Positions 13,721 through 15,121 of a DNA stretch of 15,121 nucleotides are shown in pieces. The notes under the pieces were generated by a model that saw only the letters and a list, made by a program, of their open reading frames with translations, did not search any database and had not been told where the DNA came from. Both the position numbers and the translations under genes were made by a program. The stretch spans positions 1 to 15,121 of the forward strand of contig JAEZIZ010000120.1 of NCBI GenBank assembly GCA_023415915.1, written 5' to 3'. Source of the DNA: Bacillota bacterium (GTDB lineage: Bacteria > Bacillota > Clostridia > Christensenellales > SZUA-584). Position 1 is the first letter of the stretch, and each line of letters opens with the position of its first letter.

Positions 13721-13743
13721 CGGCACAGCCTTAAGCCGTGCCG
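13721..13743 (-). terminator. Probable terminator after rubrerythrin
   Basis: CGGCAC (13721-13726) pairs with GTGCCG (13738-13743), and an inner GC/GC pair sits beyond one mismatch, giving a GC-rich hairpin about 50 bp after the rubrerythrin stop. The T-run directly behind it is poor. GCACGGCTTTTTT a little further on could act as an alternative 3' arm. Confidence 0.5.
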
Positions 13744-13793
13744 CCTGCCAGCTTTGCCAGTTTGTATGAAGGGACGCTTTAAGTCTTATCAAA

Positions 13794-14330
13794 TCAATAA
13801 TTCTTTGCGTAAAGCTCGAAATAGTCTATCGGATGGCCGCATACCGGGCAGACCTTGGGAGCGTTCTTGCCAGTGAATCTGTGGCCGCAATTGGTGCATT
13901 TCCACTCTACTTCCGTGTCGCGCTCAAATACCTTGCCGCTCTTTATGTTTTCCAAAAGATCGCGGTAGCGTTTTTCGTGATTCTTCTCTATGGCAGCTAC
14001 GCCTTCCATCATTGCCGCGATATCGTCGAAGCCCTCTTCGCGCGCTTCTTTTGCCATGCGGGCGTACATGTCGGTCCATTCGTAGTTTTCGCCCGCCGCC
14101 GCGGCTTCCAGGTTCTCCATAGTAGATCCTATGCCGGCGAACAGCTTATACCACAGCTCGGCGTGCTCTTTTTCGTTGGCTGCCGTTTCGGCGAAGTAGT
14201 TGGATATCTGTACATACCCTTCCTTTTTGGCTTTCGAAGCGAAGAAAGTATATTTATTCCTTGCCTGCGACTCGCCCGCGAACGCTTCCATCAGGTTCTT
14301 TTCCGTCTTTGTTCCCTTTAAACTTTTCAT
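13794..14330 (-). CDS. rbr: Rubrerythrin
   Basis: Rubrerythrin reduces hydrogen peroxide to water in anaerobes using a di-iron centre fed by a rubredoxin-type iron. The 178 residues split into a four-helix ferritin-like domain with diiron ligands (E20, the E53-x-x-H56 pair, acidic residues near 94-98, and the E115-x-x-H118 pair) and a C-terminal rubredoxin-like domain with C145, C148, C161 and C164 (CTNCGH, CPVCGHP). The ATG has GGAGGT 8 nt upstream. It is the third gene after a PerR-like regulator and superoxide reductase, 61 bp downstream of the latter, and is probably co-transcribed. Superoxide reductase generates peroxide that this enzyme would remove. Confidence 0.97.
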   Translation of the reverse strand: MKSLKGTKTEKNLMEAFAGESQARNKYTFFASKAKKEGYVQISNYFAETAANEKEHAELWYKLFAGIGSTMENLEAAAAGENYEWTDMYARMAKEAREEGFDDIAAMMEGVAAIEKNHEKRYRDLLENIKSGKVFERDTEVEWKCTNCGHRFTGKNAPKVCPVCGHPIDYFELYAKNY

Positions 14331-14391
14331 TATTCCATACCTCCATATGTTTTTATATTTTGAATGAATACACTTATCGCCAGCTTGATTG

Positions 14392-14772
14392 TCATGCTTT
14401 CCAGAGTCCGTGAAGGTTGCAGAATTCGTAAACTTCGGCTACCTCGTCCGCCTTCATGTTGAATGTCGCTTCGGGCGCGCCTGTGGGGCTTAGCCTCGCC
14501 ATACCGGATTTACCGTCTTTTCTTACGACCTCGATAAACTCTATGTGGTGCTCTTCCGTCATCGGATGCGGCGCGCTTCCGATCTTTACAGTTATTGTGT
14601 CGCCGTTATCCACGATTACGGGTACATGCTTCTCCTTGCTTGCGTCTTTTGTGTTTGCTTCAAGTTTAACCATTTCCTGCCCGCAGCATACAAGCGTGGG
14701 GGCTCCGGGTACGGCCACCAGTACGACCTGCCCGCACAATTCGCAATAGTAGAAATCTCCGTAGTTAGTCAT
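14392..14772 (-). CDS. dfx: Desulfoferrodoxin (two-iron superoxide reductase)
   Basis: This enzyme reduces superoxide to peroxide without making oxygen, the usual solution in anaerobes. The 126-residue protein has an N-terminal desulforedoxin domain with all four centre-I cysteines (C10, C13, C29, C30), so it is the two-iron class. In the catalytic domain, centre II ligands are H49, H69, H75, H121 and C118 (EFCNLHGLW), and the E47-K48 pair at the active site is present. The ATG has GGAGGT 6 nt upstream and overlaps the regulator's stop as ATGA (14769-14772), so it is translationally coupled to the PerR-like gene. It is probably repressed by that regulator. Confidence 0.97.
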   Translation of the reverse strand: MTNYGDFYYCELCGQVVLVAVPGAPTLVCCGQEMVKLEANTKDASKEKHVPVIVDNGDTITVKIGSAPHPMTEEHHIEFIEVVRKDGKSGMARLSPTGAPEATFNMKADEVAEVYEFCNLHGLWKA

Positions 14773-15121
14773 TGTGTTACCTCCTGATTATTTTTTTTAC
14801 AGTGTTCGCATAGACCGTAGAACATTATATTGCAGCCTTCCGGGCTGTGAGGACTGTTTTTTAAGCTGCCCAGCGTCTCTTTTTCCAAGCCCTGCGTATC
14901 GACGTCAAACAGCCTTTCGCATTCGCGGCAGTAAAAGTGAGTGTGCATTGCGGTGTTGCCGTCGTACCTGTCGAAGTTGGGACAAGGCAGCCTGAGCAGC
15001 AGGCCCTGGCTTTCGAGTATGCCGAGGTTGCGATAAACGGTGGAGAGGCTCAGCGAAGGATTATCGCCTTTCATACGCTCGAAAAGCCAAAACGCGTTGG
15101 GGTGCGACTTCGTTGAACACA
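14769..15121 (-). CDS. perR: PerR-like Fur family regulator (5' end beyond the window)
   Basis: This is the C-terminal part of a Fur-family metalloregulator; the first codons lie beyond base 15121. Reading from the window edge gives STKSHPNAFWLFERMKG, then the DNA-recognition helix SLSLSTVYRNLG. The dimerisation domain has RYDGNTAMHTHFYC, with the Asp and the spaced histidines that bind the regulatory metal in PerR, followed by two CxxC zinc pairs (CREC and CEHC). RYDGNT favours PerR over Fur or Zur. Its position as first gene before superoxide reductase and rubrerythrin fits a peroxide-sensing, self-regulating operon. The internal ATG at 15074 is not the true start, since recognisable domain sequence continues upstream of it. 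Confidence 0.9.
   Translation of the reverse strand, partial: CSTKSHPNAFWLFERMKGDNPSLSLSTVYRNLGILESQGLLLRLPCPNFDRYDGNTAMHTHFYCRECERLFDVDTQGLEKETLGSLKNSPHSPEGCNIMFYGLCEHCKKNNQEVTQ

Noticed and set aside
15030..15074. Complete small Fur-like protein starting at the ATG at 15074
   Set aside because: The frame stays open to the window edge and encodes recognisable Fur-family sequence (SHPNAFWLFERM) upstream, so the gene is simply cut by the window.

Overview
The window looks like a chromosomal segment of an obligately anaerobic member of the Bacillota, most likely class Clostridia. This is an inference from several things: a PerR-like regulator, superoxide reductase and rubrerythrin set; a CdaA/CdaR pair; two family-4-type uracil-DNA glycosylases; strong GGAGG-type ribosome binding sites; frequent TTG and GTG starts; and heavy use of ATA (Ile) and AGG (Arg) codons at roughly 50% GC. 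No phage, transposon, CRISPR array, rRNA or tRNA gene was seen. I cannot assign a genus.

Layout, left to right. (1) 2-1135, minus: a secreted SH3/peptidoglycan-binding protein with a conserved His/Cys-rich C-terminal domain of unknown function. (2) 1235-2382, minus: two overlapping uracil-DNA glycosylase paralogues, one with all four Fe-S cysteines and one lacking most of them. (3) 2567-4644, plus, divergent from (2): cdaA and cdaR, which make and modulate cyclic di-AMP, closed by a clear terminator; the usual partner glmM is absent. (4) 4849-8358, plus: an uncharacterised FAD-dependent dehydrogenase, a P-loop ATPase and a cysteine-synthase-family enzyme, separated by repeat-rich spacers. These hold one dispersed-repeat-like sequence and three matched 28-nt hairpins with GNRA-type loops. 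(5) 8455-11109, minus: an LCP (LytR-CpsA-Psr) wall-polymer ligase whose reading frame is cut by an in-frame TAG, then an NlpC/P60 wall hydrolase with two peptidoglycan-binding domains. (6) 11410-13582, minus: a two-gene unit of a duplicated DUF1538 membrane protein and a duplicated P-II-like protein. (7) 13794-15121, minus: a peroxide/superoxide defence operon, PerR-like regulator (cut by the window edge), desulfoferrodoxin and rubrerythrin.

Functionally, much of the window concerns the cell envelope (regions 1 and 5, and c-di-AMP signalling in 3) and oxidative damage (DNA repair in 2, oxygen defence in 7). The DUF1538/P-II pair is the best candidate for a poorly described system: a membrane protein apparently coupled to a dedicated signal-sensing protein, substrate unknown. 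The other leading oddities are the in-frame amber codon in the LCP gene, the Fe-S-less glycosylase paralogue, the GNRA hairpin cluster and the His/Cys-rich C-terminal domain of the first protein.
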